Positions 29,779-39,041 of a stretch of 64,000 nucleotides of DNA are shown piece by piece; position 1 is the first letter of the stretch; each line of letters starts with the position of its first letter. The position numbers were made by a program, and so were the translations under genes. The notes under the pieces are model-generated. The model did not search any database. It saw only the letters and a list, made by a program, of their open reading frames with translations, and had not been told where the DNA came from. The DNA comes from Tenacibaculum todarodis (lineage in GTDB: Bacteria > Bacteroidota > Bacteroidia > Flavobacteriales > Flavobacteriaceae): the NCBI RefSeq assembly GCF_001889045.1, contig NZ_CP018155.1, positions 62,001 to 126,000 on the forward strand. The letters run 5' to 3'.

Positions 29779-31422
29779 TTATTTTAAAACTTCATCAATT
29801 ATTTTTCCTGTATTTCCGTTCGGGAATTCAATTTGCAATAAATTTGATATAGTAGGAGCAATATCAACAATTTCATACTTCTTTTTTGAAGAACCTTTTG
29901 TTATTCCATTTCCATAGAAAATAATTGGAATATGTGTGTCGTAAGAGTAACCAGAACCATGAGATGTTCCTCCTTTTTTATAATACGTACTTAATGTAGA
30001 CGGATTTGGAATTAATAATACATCTCCAGAAAATTTTTGATTATATCCGTTTTGTAGTTTATTTAAAATTCCGGCAGTAAAAGTAGTTGTTTGTAAAGTT
30101 TTTGCTGTTACCGCTTTGTAAATCCCTTTGTAGTTAATTGCTTCATCTGCCAATTTTTGCGCAACCAAATGTTCGTCTAGATTTATTGATTTTATTTTTT
30201 CTTTATTCAAGAAAATTTGATAATTAGAAACGTTTTCAATTAGCTTATCCGACTTGAAATGTTCTTTACAAACTTCGTTTAAATAATTTTTGAATTTAGT
30301 AACGCTAAAATAATTTGCTGGAATTTTTACTGATTTTAAATAAGAAGGAACTTGTACCGCAGCATGATCCGCTGTTAAAAATAAAGTGTAATTTCCGTTT
30401 CCTACTTCCGTATCAAGAAAATTAAATAAGTTTTCTAAATCTTTATCTAAACGTAGATAAGTGTCTTCAATTTCTTTAGAGGCAACACCAAATTGATGTC
30501 CAACATAATCTGTTGAAGAATAACTTATTGCTATAAAATCTGTGTAATTAGATTTTCCTAATTGTTCATTTGTAATTGTTGCTTTTGCAAAATCTGTAGT
30601 AAAAGAGTTTCCTGCAGGTATTGCTTTTAGAATACTATAATTGTTGTTTTTACTTCTTAAAGTTGGTATATCATGAGGAAATATTGGTTTTTCTTGCCCT
30701 TTAAAAGTCACTTCAAAATTATTATCATCTTCTACACTTTCTGTATAAGTATTAATATCATACAAAGTAGTCCAAGGTTTGCTTAAATACGCATCTGCAT
30801 TTCCGTTAGTATTAAATTCGTTTACCCAATTTGGTAATTCATTCATATAATAAGAAGAAGAAATCCATTTTCCTTGTGCTCCACCATCAAACCAATAAGC
30901 AGCATTTGCAGTATGACCAGCTGGTAAAATTGCAGAACGATCTTTTATGGAAACTCCAATTGTTTTCCCTTTCATGTTTTGCGATAACCTTAATTGATCT
31001 GCAATGGTAGTTGTAAGCATTCTGTAAGGAGATTTTTTTCCGCCATCACCATCATTTCCAATGGTGTTATAATTTTCGTCATCAACACAGTAAATTTCTT
31101 TTTTCAAGTATTTGTCATACCAATTGTTAGAAATTATTGCGTGGTTAGTTGGAGTTGTTCCTGTATAAATAGATGTATGACCAACAGCGGTAAAAGTAGG
31201 AATATAATTATAGTGCGCATTTTCAAGAGAAAAACCACCCTTTAATATACGCTTAAAACCACCTTCTCCATACTTATCTGCAAAACGAGTTAAATAATCA
31301 TAGCGCATTTGGTCTATAACGATACCAATTACTAATTTGGGTTTAGTTGTATTTTTTTTCTCATTTTCACAACCAGTTAATACTATTATACACAAGATTA
31401 AAATAGAAAATACTTTTTTCAT
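29779..31422 (-). CDS. PafA-like alkaline phosphatase / phosphodiesterase-superfamily lipoprotein
   Basis: A 547-residue enzyme with a lipobox LTGC (lipid-carrying Cys18), so it is exported and membrane-anchored. Alkaline-phosphatase-superfamily elements are present: Asp37 in VIDQMRYDYL, the nucleophile Thr78 in TFTAVGHTSIYTGT, SSTDYVGHQFG, LTADHAA and a late His in GSGYSYDTHIPIIF. The pattern is that of PafA, the Ca-activated or constitutive phosphomonoesterase of Bacteroidota that frees phosphate from organic phosphates. A promoter lies 26 bases upstream; it is divergent from mlaE. Confidence 0.85.
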   Translation of the reverse strand: MKKVFSILILCIIVLTGCENEKKNTTKPKLVIGIVIDQMRYDYLTRFADKYGEGGFKRILKGGFSLENAHYNYIPTFTAVGHTSIYTGTTPTNHAIISNNWYDKYLKKEIYCVDDENYNTIGNDGDGGKKSPYRMLTTTIADQLRLSQNMKGKTIGVSIKDRSAILPAGHTANAAYWFDGGAQGKWISSSYYMNELPNWVNEFNTNGNADAYLSKPWTTLYDINTYTESVEDDNNFEVTFKGQEKPIFPHDIPTLRSKNNNYSILKAIPAGNSFTTDFAKATITNEQLGKSNYTDFIAISYSSTDYVGHQFGVASKEIEDTYLRLDKDLENLFNFLDTEVGNGNYTLFLTADHAAVQVPSYLKSVKIPANYFSVTKFKNYLNEVCKEHFKSDKLIENVSNYQIFLNKEKIKSINLDEHLVAQKLADEAINYKGIYKAVTAKTLQTTTFTAGILNKLQNGYNQKFSGDVLLIPNPSTLSTYYKKGGTSHGSGYSYDTHIPIIFYGNGITKGSSKKKYEIVDIAPTISNLLQIEFPNGNTGKIIDEVLK

Positions 31423-31447
31423 TTTGAAGTTTCTTTTTTGATAAAAT

Positions 31448-31455
31448 CAAATGTA
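31448..31455 (-). promoter_or_regulatory. -7 promoter element of the PafA-like gene
   Basis: On the minus strand this reads TACATTTG, matching TAnnTTTG, with a TTTG 22 bases further upstream as possible -33 element. The leader would be about 22 bases. Confidence 0.6.
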
Positions 31456-31515
31456 CACAAATCATCATAAAAGAAACCAAATAGTTTATTACTTTAGCGT
31501 TATTAAATTAAACAA

Positions 31516-32256
31516 ATGAACTATATAGAACATATTGGTAAATACTTTATTATGTTGCGCCAGGTGTTTAAAAAACCACAAAGAGGACGCGTTTTTTACG
31601 AAGCTGTTATGCGAGAAATTGACGAGTTAGGCTTAAAATCTCTTGGTATAATTATGTTTATATCCTTTTTTATTGGAGGTGTAATTGCATTACAAACGGC
31701 TTTAAATATTACAAGTCCATTTATACCAAAATATTTAATTGGTTTTGCTACAAAACGTTCGATTATTTTAGAATTTGCGCCTACATTTTGTTCAATTATT
31801 TTAGCAGGAAAAGTAGGGTCTTATATTACTTCAAGTATAGGAGCAATGCGTGTAACTGAGCAAATTGATGCGTTAGAAGTTATGGGAATAAACTCATTAA
31901 ATCATTTAGTTTTTCCTAAAGTAATTGCCACGCTATTTTTCTATCCTTTTTTATTGATTTTAGCAATGTTTTTAGGAATTTTAGGTGGGTATTTTGCAGG
32001 TTTTGTTTCAGGAATGTTTTCCTCTGTTGATTATATTTACGGAGTTCAAATGGAATTTGATGGTTTCTTAGTCTTTTATGCATTTATAAAAACAATAATT
32101 TTTGCTTTTTTAATTGCTACAGTTCCTTCTTATCACGGTTATTATGTTAAAGGTGGTTCTATAGCTGTTGGTAAAGCTAGTACCCAATCAGTGGTTTGGA
32201 CCATAATATTAATAGTTATTGCCAATTATATTTTAACACAACTCTTACTTACATAA
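31516..32256 (+). CDS. mlaE: MlaE-type ABC transporter permease
   Basis: The 246-residue permease has the MlaE/YrbE domain: GVIALQTALNI, the FAPTFCSIILAGKVGSYITSSIGAMRVTEQIDALEVMG core (in which EQIDALEVMG is the family signature, about residues 114-123) and five to six hydrophobic helices. The Mla system moves phospholipids between the two membranes to keep the outer leaflet asymmetric. The ATPase gene follows after a single base; the MCE-domain partner (MlaD) is not in this window. Confidence 0.92.
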   Translation: MNYIEHIGKYFIMLRQVFKKPQRGRVFYEAVMREIDELGLKSLGIIMFISFFIGGVIALQTALNITSPFIPKYLIGFATKRSIILEFAPTFCSIILAGKVGSYITSSIGAMRVTEQIDALEVMGINSLNHLVFPKVIATLFFYPFLLILAMFLGILGGYFAGFVSGMFSSVDYIYGVQMEFDGFLVFYAFIKTIIFAFLIATVPSYHGYYVKGGSIAVGKASTQSVVWTIILIVIANYILTQLLLT

Positions 32257-32257
32257 T

Positions 32258-33022
32258 ATGATAGAAGTAAATAATTTACATAAAGGTTTTGGAAATGTAA
32301 AAGTGTTAAAAGGAATTACAACAACTTTTAATCCTGGAGAAACAAGCTTAATAATTGGGCAAAGTGGATCAGGAAAAACTGTTTTTTTAAAATCGTTAAT
32401 TGGTTTGCATACACCTGAAGAAGGTACAATTGCTTTTGATGGAAGAGTTAATACAGAATTTACGATAGAAGAACAACGACAATGGAGACAAGAAATAGGT
32501 ATGGTTTTTCAAGGATCTGCATTATTTGATTCTCAAACGGTGGAAGAAAATGTAATGTTTCCTTTAAAAATGTTTACCAAACAATCTGAAAAAGAAATGT
32601 TAGAACGAGTAAACTTTGTTTTAGCTCGTGTTAATCTAGAAAATTCGAATAAAAAATTTCCAGCAGAATTATCTGGAGGAATGCAAAAACGTGTTGCAAT
32701 TGCTAGAGCAATTGTTATGAACCCTAAATATTTATTTTGTGATGAGCCAAATTCTGGTTTAGATCCAAATACAGCTATTGTAATAGATAATTTAATTCAG
32801 GAAATAACAGACGAATATCAAATTACAACTGTAATTAATACCCATGATATGAATTCTGTAATGGAAATTGGAGAAAAAATTATTTTTTTAAAAGATGGTG
32901 TAAAAGCTTGGGAAGGTACTAATGAGGAAATCTTTAAAACTGATAATGAAGCAGTTGTGAATTTTGTGTATTCATCAAACTTATTTAAGAAAGTAAGAGA
33001 AGCGTATTTAAATGAAAATTAA
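32258..33022 (+). CDS. mlaF: MlaF-type ABC transporter ATP-binding protein
   Basis: The 254-residue ATPase shows Walker A GQSGSGKT (35-42), a Q-loop in GMVFQGSALFDS, the signature LSGGMQKRVAIARA and Walker B YLFCDEPNSGLDP; the FDSQTVEENVMFPL stretch is characteristic of MlaF. It energises the permease encoded one base upstream for phospholipid transport. No mlaD or mlaC follows; a tRNA gene comes next. Confidence 0.94.
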   Translation: MIEVNNLHKGFGNVKVLKGITTTFNPGETSLIIGQSGSGKTVFLKSLIGLHTPEEGTIAFDGRVNTEFTIEEQRQWRQEIGMVFQGSALFDSQTVEENVMFPLKMFTKQSEKEMLERVNFVLARVNLENSNKKFPAELSGGMQKRVAIARAIVMNPKYLFCDEPNSGLDPNTAIVIDNLIQEITDEYQITTVINTHDMNSVMEIGEKIIFLKDGVKAWEGTNEEIFKTDNEAVVNFVYSSNLFKKVREAYLNEN

Positions 33023-33034
33023 TTAATTTTTTTG

Positions 33035-33065
33035 TTGTAGAATCCATTATTAGGATATATATTTG
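33035..33065 (+). promoter_or_regulatory. promoter of tRNA-Lys
   Basis: TTG at 33035-33037, a 20-base spacer and TATATTTG at 33058-33065 match the Bacteroidota consensus. The expected start is about 33069, giving a 22-base 5' leader removed by RNase P. Confidence 0.75.
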
Positions 33066-33090
33066 CACCCGCTAAGCGCAAAAGGAAAAT

Positions 33091-33163
33091 GACCTGGTAG
33101 CTCAGTTGGTAGAGCATCTCCCTTTTAAGGAGAGGGTCCTGGGTTCGAGCCCCAGCCCGGTCA
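33091..33163 (+). tRNA. tRNA-Lys (anticodon TTT)
   Basis: The 73-base cloverleaf has the D-stem GCTC/GAGC, anticodon stem TCTCC/GGAGA around the loop CTTTTAA (anticodon TTT), a 5-base variable region and the T-arm CTGGG-TTCGAGC-CCCAG. The acceptor stem GACCTGG/CCCGGTC pairs except at position 5-68 (T-C). CCA is not encoded. It has its own promoter and terminator. Confidence 0.95.
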
Positions 33164-33165
33164 CT

Positions 33166-33204
33166 AAAAAGAGTTTAACTATTAAAGTTAATCTCTTTTT
33201 TTTT
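33166..33204 (+). terminator. intrinsic terminator after tRNA-Lys
   Basis: AAAAAGAG (33166-33173) pairs with CTCTTTTT (33194-33201), with inner TTAACT/AGTTAA pairing, and the T-run continues to about 33204. Confidence 0.85.
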
Positions 33205-33255
33205 AACAAAAAATGTTTTTGTTTATTATTTTTTATAATTTGTTAAACAAAATTG

Positions 33256-33263
33256 TATATTTG
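33256..33263 (+). promoter_or_regulatory. -7 promoter element of the TonB-dependent receptor
   Basis: TATATTTG matches TAnnTTTG; the expected start is about 33267, ten bases before the ATG at 33277. The leader is A-rich, as is usual for genes of this phylum. Confidence 0.65.
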
Positions 33264-33276
33264 AAAAAAAAATAAC

Positions 33277-35682
33277 ATGAAGAAAGTAGTATTATTAATT
33301 ATTCTGATAGTTTTTACATTAACTGGTTTTGCACAGGAAATAGGTGTTGTTAAAGGAAAAGTAATAGACAAGCAAACAAGAGAGGTTTTACCTTTTGTAA
33401 ACATTATTGTTGAAGGAACTCAGAAAGGAGCAACCACAGATAATAATGGTTCTTTTGAAATAAAAAATGTAAGTTTAGGGTATATTAAAGTTAGCGCCTC
33501 ATTTGTAGGTTTTACAACAGTAGTTTCAGAAGATTATTTAGTCACGAGAGATAAGTCGCCTTTTATAGTTATAGAATTAGAAGAAGATAGCTCTCAGTTA
33601 GACGAGGTAATAATTCAATCTTCGTTGTTCAAAAGGAAAGTAGAAAGTCCTCTTTCTTTACAAAATTTAGGAGTTGCCGAAATTGAAAAAAATCCAGGAG
33701 GAAATAGAGATGTTTTAAAAGTAATTCAATCTTTACCTGGAGTTGCATCAAATCCTGGTTTTAGAAACGATATTATTATTCGTGGTGGCGCAACTTCAGA
33801 AAATAAATTTTACGTTGACGGAATTGAAGTTCCTGTAATAAATCACTTTCAAACACAAGGTGCGTCTGGAGGACCTGTTGGAATTATAAATACAGATTTA
33901 ATTAGAAAAGTAGATTTTTATTCAAGCGCATTTCCTGCAAATAGGGGAAATACGTTAAGTTCTGTTATTGAGTTTACTCAGAAAACTGGAAATACAAAAT
34001 CTTTTGAAGGTAGAGCCACACTTGGAACTTCTGATGCAGGAATTACCTTGCAAGGACCATTATCAAAGAATACAAGTGTAATGTTCTCTGCGCGTCAATC
34101 TTACTTACAGTTCTTATTTAAACTAATAAAATTGCCGTTTTTACCAACTTACAATGATTTTCAATTAAATGTAAAATCTAAATTAGATAATAATGATGAA
34201 ATTGCTGTTTTTGCTCTTGCAGCAATTGATGATTTTGAATTAAATGAAGAAGTTAATGATGGTGTTACAGATGAAGAAACATTAAAAAAGAACAACTACT
34301 CTTTAAGTAGAATTCCAATTCAAACGCAATGGAATTATACTTTTGGTGCTTCCTACAAACATTATGCTGAAAATAGTACACAAACCTATGTTTTAAGTAG
34401 AAATGAATGGAAAAATAATGCAGTAAAATATTTTGACAACACTAACAATCCTAATGATTTGTTATTAGATTATTCTTCAAAAGAGATTGAAAATAAATTC
34501 AGATTTGAAAATGATATGCGATTAAATAACGGTATAAAGTTGAATTTTGGTGTTAGTTTACAACAAGCCAAATATCAAAATAAAACGTTTCAACGATTTG
34601 CAAATACAGATGGATTGCAAACATTTAACTTCGATTCTGAATTTTCTATGTTTAGTTATGCGGTTTTTGCACAAGCTTCTCAAGGTTTTTTCAATGAAAA
34701 TTTACAAGTTTCAGTAGGAGTGAGAGCAGATGCTAATAACTACAATTCAGAAATGAAAAACCCTTTCAATCAATTTTCACCAAGAATTTCGGCTTCTTAT
34801 TCTTTGTCAGATAAATGGTTTGTTAATGCATCTTTAGGAAAATATTATCAATTGCCAGCTTATACAGTTTTAGGCTATCGAGACAATAATAATGTTCTGG
34901 TTAATCAGCCAACAACAAGCTATATTTCTTCAGCACATACAGTTGCAGGATTGGAATTTAGACCAGAAAATAATTCAAAAATCACATTAGAAGGTTTTTA
35001 TAAAAGTTATGATAAGTATCCATTTTCAATAAAAGATCAAGTGAGTTTAGCTAATTTAGGAAACGATTTTGGTGTTGTTGGAAGTGAAGCTGTTATTTCT
35101 AACAATCAAGGTAGGTCTTACGGTTTCGAGTTGCTTGCTCAAAAAAAATCTTTTGATGGTATTTACGGAATTCTATCGTATACTTTTGTAAGAAGTGAAT
35201 TTAAGGATGTTAATAGCAACTATGTTCCTTCAACTTGGGACAACAAACACTTGTTAACTTTTACAGGAGGAAAAAAATTAAATCGAAATTGGGAAATTGG
35301 AGCAAAATTCAGATTAGTTGGAGGTAGACCTTATACACCTTACGATTTAGAGAAATCTGCAATTATTGAAAACTACGATGCCAATAACCAAGGAGTTTTA
35401 GATTTTTCAAAATTAAATACAGAACGATTTGACACTTTTACGCAGTTAGATCTTAGAATAGACAAAACTTGGTATTGGAAAAAGACGTCACTTAACTTTT
35501 ATATTGATATTCAGAATGCTTTAGGTTCAGAATCTATACAGCAAGCCTTTTTGGTTCCTGTGTTAGATGCAAACGGAAATAAAGTTGTAAATCCCAATGA
35601 TTCTTCAAAATATATCTTAGAAGAGGTAGAAAACTCTCAAGGAAATCTATTGCCTGGTTTTGGTTTTATTGTAGATTTTTAA
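33277..35682 (+). CDS. TonB-dependent outer membrane receptor with carboxypeptidase-like N-terminal domain
   Basis: The 801-residue precursor starts with a signal peptide (LLIILIVFTLTGFAQ), then a carboxypeptidase-regulatory-like beta-sandwich (about 20-105, KGKVIDKQTREVLPFVNIIV), a plug domain (about 115-240, with IQSLPGVASNPGFRNDIIIRGG) and a 22-strand barrel ending GFGFIVDF. Such receptors import large or scarce substrates across the outer membrane using TonB energy. No SusD partner is adjacent, so glycan uptake is not indicated; the substrate is unknown. It has its own promoter and is probably monocistronic. Confidence 0.92.
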   Translation: MKKVVLLIILIVFTLTGFAQEIGVVKGKVIDKQTREVLPFVNIIVEGTQKGATTDNNGSFEIKNVSLGYIKVSASFVGFTTVVSEDYLVTRDKSPFIVIELEEDSSQLDEVIIQSSLFKRKVESPLSLQNLGVAEIEKNPGGNRDVLKVIQSLPGVASNPGFRNDIIIRGGATSENKFYVDGIEVPVINHFQTQGASGGPVGIINTDLIRKVDFYSSAFPANRGNTLSSVIEFTQKTGNTKSFEGRATLGTSDAGITLQGPLSKNTSVMFSARQSYLQFLFKLIKLPFLPTYNDFQLNVKSKLDNNDEIAVFALAAIDDFELNEEVNDGVTDEETLKKNNYSLSRIPIQTQWNYTFGASYKHYAENSTQTYVLSRNEWKNNAVKYFDNTNNPNDLLLDYSSKEIENKFRFENDMRLNNGIKLNFGVSLQQAKYQNKTFQRFANTDGLQTFNFDSEFSMFSYAVFAQASQGFFNENLQVSVGVRADANNYNSEMKNPFNQFSPRISASYSLSDKWFVNASLGKYYQLPAYTVLGYRDNNNVLVNQPTTSYISSAHTVAGLEFRPENNSKITLEGFYKSYDKYPFSIKDQVSLANLGNDFGVVGSEAVISNNQGRSYGFELLAQKKSFDGIYGILSYTFVRSEFKDVNSNYVPSTWDNKHLLTFTGGKKLNRNWEIGAKFRLVGGRPYTPYDLEKSAIIENYDANNQGVLDFSKLNTERFDTFTQLDLRIDKTWYWKKTSLNFYIDIQNALGSESIQQAFLVPVLDANGNKVVNPNDSSKYILEEVENSQGNLLPGFGFIVDF

Positions 35683-35750
35683 TTAAAATAAATCAATAAA
35701 TAACTAGAAATTCTTTTTGTATATTTCGCACATTATTTAAGCATGTTTTT

Positions 35751-37211
35751 ATGGAAGAAGATAAATTAAAAGAACAGGAAATTGAGCAATCTAAGCAGGA
35801 GGTTAGAGAAGATGCTATTGGATTAATTGAAAGTGTTAAGAAATTTATAAAGGGTATTTTTGACTTTAGGCATGACACAGATCATGACGCTACAATTTTA
35901 GCAATAAAAAATGATATCCCGTTAAAAGGAGCTACAGCTTGGATTCTTATTTTTGCAATATTTGTTGCATCTATTGGTTTAAATGTAAGTTCTACGGCTG
36001 TAGTAATTGGAGCCATGTTAATTTCTCCTTTAATGGGACCAATTTTAGGAATAGGTATGTCGCTTGCAATTAATGATATTGATACTTTAAAAAGTTCATT
36101 CATTAATCTTCTAGTAATGGTTGTTTTAAGTGTTTTAACAGCATATTTATATTTTTGGATATCTCCACTTACAGAGTTAACTCCTGAACTAGAAGCTAGA
36201 ACATCGCCGAATATTCTTGATGTACTGATAGCAATTTTTGGAGGATTAGCTTTAATAGTTGCGCGAACCAAAAAAGGAACTATTGCTTCTGTTATTTTTG
36301 GAGTAGCAATTGCTACAGCATTAATGCCGCCTTTATGTACTGCGGGTTATGGGTTGGCAATTGGTAATTTTAGTTTCTTTTTTGGGGCTATGTACTTGTT
36401 TACAATTAATACCACTTTTATTGCACTTTCTACTTTTATCGTTTTAAAAGTATTAAGCTTCCCTATGTTAAAATACGCAAATTCTCAAAAAAGAAAGAGA
36501 ATAGCACAGATAGCAGCCTTTTTTGGCTTAATAGCTATGATACCAGCTGTTTTAACCTTTTTAACTTTATTGAGTGAAACAAGAATGAATCAGGAAGTAA
36601 AGAGTTTTATTCAGAATGAAATAAAAGGTAATATTTCTTTACAGTTAATAGAGTTTGAGCCTAACTTAGAAAAAAAGACAATTGATTTAAACTTTTTTAA
36701 TGAAATAACTGATGCTACAAAAAATGATTTAGAAAATGAATTAGTAAGTGATACTAAATATAATCATATAAAAGACTTTACACTTAATATTAAAGGAAGT
36801 GATACAAAGAGTTTTGACATGATAACTACTGCCTATAAAGAGAAGCGTCAAGAATTACAAGAAAGTAAAAATATAATTGCTGGGTTACAAAAACAGATTG
36901 AAGATTTACAAGGAACAGTATCTTCTTTAAATCAAAGAATTGAATTAAATGCACAAAATAAAAATCAAAAAGTAGTTGCGTTTAGTACTATTGCAAAAGA
37001 TGCTAAAATCAGATATAACGATATTCAGGAAATTGGTTTTGCAAACGTTTTATTATCGAAAGATTTTATTAAAATTGATACAATTCCTGTACTAACTTTA
37101 AAATGGAATAGAAGTTTGCCAGATAGTATTATAAGTCCAAAAGAAAGAGAATTGCGTACTTGGTTACAAAAAGAAATGGAATTAGATACGCTCTTTATTA
37201 AAAGAGATTAG
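35751..37211 (+). CDS. DUF389 domain membrane protein
   Basis: The 486-residue protein has a DUF389 core with five to six hydrophobic helices (about residues 60-270) including SSTAVVIGAMLISPLMGPILGIGMSLAINDI and ATALMPPLCTAGYGLA. It is followed by a soluble C-terminal part with a coiled-coil segment (ELQESKNIIAGLQKQIEDLQ, about 370-405). The function of the family is unknown. The N-terminal 25 residues are acidic. It follows the TonB receptor after 68 bases that contain a weak TATATTTCG promoter-like motif. Confidence 0.88.
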   Translation: MEEDKLKEQEIEQSKQEVREDAIGLIESVKKFIKGIFDFRHDTDHDATILAIKNDIPLKGATAWILIFAIFVASIGLNVSSTAVVIGAMLISPLMGPILGIGMSLAINDIDTLKSSFINLLVMVVLSVLTAYLYFWISPLTELTPELEARTSPNILDVLIAIFGGLALIVARTKKGTIASVIFGVAIATALMPPLCTAGYGLAIGNFSFFFGAMYLFTINTTFIALSTFIVLKVLSFPMLKYANSQKRKRIAQIAAFFGLIAMIPAVLTFLTLLSETRMNQEVKSFIQNEIKGNISLQLIEFEPNLEKKTIDLNFFNEITDATKNDLENELVSDTKYNHIKDFTLNIKGSDTKSFDMITTAYKEKRQELQESKNIIAGLQKQIEDLQGTVSSLNQRIELNAQNKNQKVVAFSTIAKDAKIRYNDIQEIGFANVLLSKDFIKIDTIPVLTLKWNRSLPDSIISPKERELRTWLQKEMELDTLFIKRD

Positions 37212-37233
37212 TATCAGTAGCAGTTGTTAGTAA

Positions 37234-37265
37234 CAGTTTTCAGTTTCATTGCTAGCTGAAAACTG
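37234..37265. other. hairpin between convergent genes
   Basis: CAGTTTTCAG (37234-37243) pairs with CTGAAAACTG (37256-37265), and a third partial copy CTGAAAACT lies near 37276. No T-tract is present. It may help end converging transcripts or be a degenerate repeat. Confidence 0.4.
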
Positions 37266-37286
37266 CGACTAAATACTGAAAACTAT

Positions 37287-38363
37287 TTATACAAACTCAT
37301 CACCAAAAGTATCTTTTACTTCTTGTGAAATTTGCTTAATATCTTGTTCGTCTTCCTTGGGGCAAATAAGTAATACATCGTCTTTTTCAACAACAATATA
37401 ATTACTCAATCCTTGAATTACAACACGTTTACCAGGCTGTGTTCTAATCATGTTTCCGTTGGCATCTCTAAAAATAGTTTGTGCGCCAATGCTTGCGTTT
37501 TTTGTTGAATCTTTTTCTAGTTTGTTATATAAAGAACCCCAAGTTCCTAGATCGTTCCAACCAAAATCTACAGGTAAAACATGTACGTTTTTAGAATGTT
37601 CCATAATTCCGAAGTCAATAGAAATATTTTGACATTTTACGTAGTTACTATTTATAAAATCGTCTTCGAAATCTGTATTGTAAACATTGTTTCCATCATC
37701 TAAAAGGTCAACCATTTCTGGTAAATAGTTTTTAAAAGCTTTTAAAATACTCTTAACCGACCAAACAAAAATACCAGCGTTCCAAAGATAATCTCCACTT
37801 GCTAAAAATTGTTTTGCAGTTGGTAAATTTGGCTTTTCTGTAAAGTTTTTTACTTTTTTAATTTCAGTTGAGTTTTCTTCAAATTGAATATAACCATAAC
37901 CTGTATTCGGATTGTCTGGTTGAATACCTAAAGTCATTAAAATATCTTCTTTAGCACAAGCGTCAAACGAAGTTTTAATGTTTTTAATAAACTCACTTTC
38001 ATTGTCAATCCAATGATCGGAAGGTGCAACTAACATGATTCCGTCAGGATTTTGTGCATATATTTTTAATGCTGAATACAAAATACAAGGAGCTGTATTG
38101 CGCATTGCAGGTTCTAATAATAGTTGTTTTTTTGTTGTTTTTGGTAATTGTTCTAAAACCAATTTCTCGTAACGAGCATTGGTGGCAATTAAAATATTTT
38201 TTGAAGGAACTAACTCGTTAATTCTCTCAAAAGTTCGTTGAATTAACGTTTGTCCAGTTCCTAACATATCATGAAATTGCTTAGGAAACTCTTGTGTGCT
38301 CACTGGCCAAAATCTTGAACCAACTCCACCTGCCATAATTACTGCGTAATAATTTTCTTTCAT
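37287..38363 (-). CDS. manC: mannose-1-phosphate guanylyltransferase
   Basis: The enzyme makes GDP-mannose from mannose-1-phosphate and GTP for polysaccharide and glycan synthesis. The nucleotidyltransferase signature MAGGVGSRFWPVSTQEFPKQF stands at residues 8-28 (two overlapping parts), and LVAPSDHWI and FTEKPNLPTA follow. At 358 residues it is the short type without the phosphomannose-isomerase domain. I chose ATG 38363; an in-frame extension upstream would translate part of the inverted repeat at 38379-38438 and is unlikely to be real. Confidence 0.92.
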   Translation of the reverse strand: MKENYYAVIMAGGVGSRFWPVSTQEFPKQFHDMLGTGQTLIQRTFERINELVPSKNILIATNARYEKLVLEQLPKTTKKQLLLEPAMRNTAPCILYSALKIYAQNPDGIMLVAPSDHWIDNESEFIKNIKTSFDACAKEDILMTLGIQPDNPNTGYGYIQFEENSTEIKKVKNFTEKPNLPTAKQFLASGDYLWNAGIFVWSVKSILKAFKNYLPEMVDLLDDGNNVYNTDFEDDFINSNYVKCQNISIDFGIMEHSKNVHVLPVDFGWNDLGTWGSLYNKLEKDSTKNASIGAQTIFRDANGNMIRTQPGKRVVIQGLSNYIVVEKDDVLLICPKEDEQDIKQISQEVKDTFGDEFV

Positions 38364-38378
38364 TATGTTGTAATTTTT

Positions 38379-38438
38379 GTCATTCCTGTGAAAACAGGAA
38401 TCTTTTATTATGAGATTCCGTAACAAGTACGGAATGAC
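38379..38438. repeat. inverted doublet of ATTCC-type palindromes
   Basis: The left half is GTC-ATTCCTGT-GAAA-ACAGGAAT-CT. The right half, read on the other strand, starts GTCATTCCGTA and ends ACGGAATCT. Both are palindromes by themselves and they face each other across about 9 bases, so the whole element begins GTCATTCC and ends GGAATGAC. It lies between manC and the SprT-like gene. It looks like a non-autonomous pair of the same palindrome that flanks the GIY-YIG gene at 56.3 kb. Confidence 0.85.
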
Positions 38439-38441
38439 AGA

Positions 38442-39041
38442 TTAAATAGAATTATCAATTAATATTACTTCTACATTTTGATTAAATAAATACACACGTT
38501 TAGTCTGTATTTGTAAACACTCATAACGAGTTCTTCTTTTTGGCCCGCGTTTGTACAATTTGTTTTTAAACTGAAAAACACTTCCGTTTGGAATTTCAAA
38601 GATAAAATTTTTTCCTGTTTCAGCCTTAAAACCACGCAATGCTAACGAAAGTTTAACATCTGCGTCAGTGCTTGCTTTTGGATTTTTAAGATATTTTGCC
38701 AAAAAAGGAACTATTTCCTTCGGATAAATTTCTGGCTGTAAAAAAGGTAACATTAAATGCTGAAAAACCGTTTTCCATTCTTTCCCGTGCGGTTGCACTC
38801 TGCCAAATTTTACGTGTGCAACGTGGTGTGCAATTTCATGAATTAATGTTAACAAAAACTGATATTCATTCAAGTTATTGTTAACGGTAATTTGCATTTT
38901 TCCGTTGGCTAATTTTCTAAAATCGCCATGTTTTGTTTGCCGTTGATTTACAATTTTTAAATTAATGTTATGTTCATTAATTAAATATTCAACTAACGGA
39001 ATTGCTTTTTCTGGAATGTATTTTTTAAGAGTTTCTTTCAA
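38442..39041 (-). CDS. SprT-like zinc metallopeptidase-domain protein
   Basis: The 199-residue protein contains HEIAHHVAHVKFG (about residues 68-80), the HExxH zinc motif of SprT/Spartan-type domains, followed by HGKEWK, a typical third-ligand region. The C-terminal part has a basic segment YKRGPKRRTRYEC. Bacterial SprT-like proteins are poorly characterised; eukaryotic Spartan removes DNA-crosslinked proteins. It overlaps the preceding membrane-protein gene by 17 bases, so the two are probably translated from one mRNA. Confidence 0.85.
   Translation of the reverse strand: MKETLKKYIPEKAIPLVEYLINEHNINLKIVNQRQTKHGDFRKLANGKMQITVNNNLNEYQFLLTLIHEIAHHVAHVKFGRVQPHGKEWKTVFQHLMLPFLQPEIYPKEIVPFLAKYLKNPKASTDADVKLSLALRGFKAETGKNFIFEIPNGSVFQFKNKLYKRGPKRRTRYECLQIQTKRVYLFNQNVEVILIDNSI

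Noticed and set aside
37234..37284. Triple CTGAAAACT motif as an operator
   Set aside because: It lies between convergent gene ends, far from any start codon; more likely terminator-like or repeat debris.
38364..38426. N-terminal extension of the mannose-1-phosphate guanylyltransferase
   Set aside because: It would translate part of an inverted repeat; the normal start of the family is the ATG at 38363.
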